Shown here one piece after another: positions 17,671-18,210 of a stretch of DNA of 18,210 nt (positions are counted from its first letter, which is position 1; each line of letters begins with the position of its first letter). The notes beneath the pieces were generated by a model that saw only the letters and a program-made list of their open reading frames with translations, did not search any database and was not told the DNA's origin. Position numbers and translations under genes: made by a program. Source of the stretch: Chromera velia (Eukaryota > Sar > Chromeraceae); contig JAHBMJ010002497.1 of the NCBI GenBank assembly GCA_018398765.1, positions 1 through 18,210 on the forward strand. The letters are read 5' to 3'.

Positions 17671-17861
17671 CGCTCTGCCTGCCTCTATTTGCTTGTTTCA
17701 GCGAACAGTTGAACGCTCTGCCTGCCTTCATTTGCCTGTTTCAGCGAACGCTCTGCCTGCCTCCATTTGCCTGTTTGAACGCTCCGCACGCTTTTGATTG
17801 CCTGCTGTGGCGCTCTACCTGTAGCTTTTGGTTGCCTGTTCTCATGCTCTGCCTGTTGCAA
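17671..17861. repeat. Degenerate minisatellite built on CGCTCTGCCTGCCT
   Basis: Related units start near 17671, 17714, 17749, 17780, 17811 and 17845, 31-43 bases apart, with ATTTGCCTGTTT in the middle and CAGCGAA at the end of the better copies. Copies decay to the right. Confidence 0.75.
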
Positions 17862-18116
17862 TATACCTTGCCCATCTATGTCCCAGGTCCGGCGCGACGC
17901 AGATCGGCGCAACTGTATGGATGGATTTGCTTGTCCTCCTTGACTCCTCCCCCTCCCTCCTCTTAAAAGCTAAAGAACAGCAACAGCAGTGGATACGAGC
18001 GAAGCAAGCATGCGTGCAATTTCAAAAGACGAATTCATCAATTCCATGCAAGCACGTAATTTGAATTGATTGATTGATATGTCGTTCTACCTTCTTCTCT
18101 TCCCTCATTTCTTCCT

Positions 18117-18141
18117 CCCTTCCTTCCTTCCTTCCTTCCTC
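18117..18141. repeat. (TTCC)n microsatellite
   Basis: About six CTTC units near the right edge. Confidence 0.9.
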
Positions 18142-18196
18142 TCCCCACCTTTTTGCATTTGAATTTATGCGTGCTTAGAAGGCTACCTTCCTTCGT

Positions 18197-18210
18197 CCCC
18201 CCCCCCCCCC
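18197..18210. repeat. Terminal C tract
   Basis: The window ends in 14 Cs. This may be a real homopolymer or the edge of a contig where assembly stopped. Confidence 0.8.

Larger units (their letters stand above)
13692..18210. other. 4.5-kb stretch with no supported gene
   Basis: I found no frame with family signatures, exon-like phase or balanced composition on either strand. The first ~530 bases are AT-rich (13692-14220), with three TTTTAAAGCT copies near 14014, 14125 and 14172. The rest holds a (GGCA)n tract, a 41-bp tandem repeat, compound microsatellites, A/G-rich tracts (16080-16160, 17366-17404) and a degenerate repeat (17671-17861). The 3' untranslated region of the TRAF gene must begin here, but its end is not visible. 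Confidence 0.6.

Noticed and set aside
17685-17912. Gln-rich minus-strand frame over the same repeat
   Set aside because: It mirrors the minisatellite on the other strand and hits a stop where the repeat degrades.
17343-17966. 207-codon plus-strand frame rich in Cys, Leu and Phe
   Set aside because: Its composition comes from the degenerate CTCTGCCTGCCT repeat; no domain pattern and no splice context.

Overview
This window looks like nuclear DNA of a single-celled eukaryote. Coding sequence is split into short exons with phase-consistent GT-AG introns, the products are eukaryotic (an ER N-glycosylation enzyme, a RING/TRAF/MATH protein), and introns and intergenic DNA are full of (AC)n, (GA)n and tetranucleotide microsatellites. 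A chromerid or other alga-like alveolate fits best, with a stramenopile possible; this is an impression, since nothing in the window proves the lineage.

Layout. 1-4304 (minus): a multi-exon gene for a large protein that resembles a multi-copy, transposon-associated family of unknown name. It runs off the left edge. Its last 284 codons (854-1) are open but have no start or stop in the window, so simple ORF calling misses them. 4305-4843: spacer with GC-rich hairpins. 4844-10431 (minus): eight exons that join in phase into a predicted 985-residue protein. Residues about 194 onward are dolichyl-P-Glc:Man9GlcNAc2-PP-dolichol alpha-1,3-glucosyltransferase (ALG6). Residues about 29-165, in the same uninterrupted first exon, look like a catalytically dead ubiquitin-conjugating (UBC/E2-like) domain. 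10432-11148: a divergent promoter region with two short repeat arrays. 11149-13691 (plus): a three-exon RING, TRAF zinc finger and MATH protein whose second-exon acceptor is duplicated. 13692-18210: no gene I can support; an AT-rich island, a five-copy 41-bp tandem repeat, microsatellites, a degenerate repeat and a terminal C tract.

The strongest points for follow-up are the UBC-like/ALG6 fusion, which would put a ubiquitin-fold domain on the cytosolic end of an ER membrane glucosyltransferase; a 56-bp duplication in the TRAF gene that makes two competing splice acceptors, one leading to early truncation; and an unusual 5' splice-site pattern in which 8 of 11 inferred donors have C at +3 (four are exactly GTCAGT).

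ALG6 and the TRAF gene are divergently transcribed and share one upstream region. Both could touch ubiquitin biology (a dead E2-like domain on one side, a RING domain on the other), but nothing in the sequence shows that they work together.
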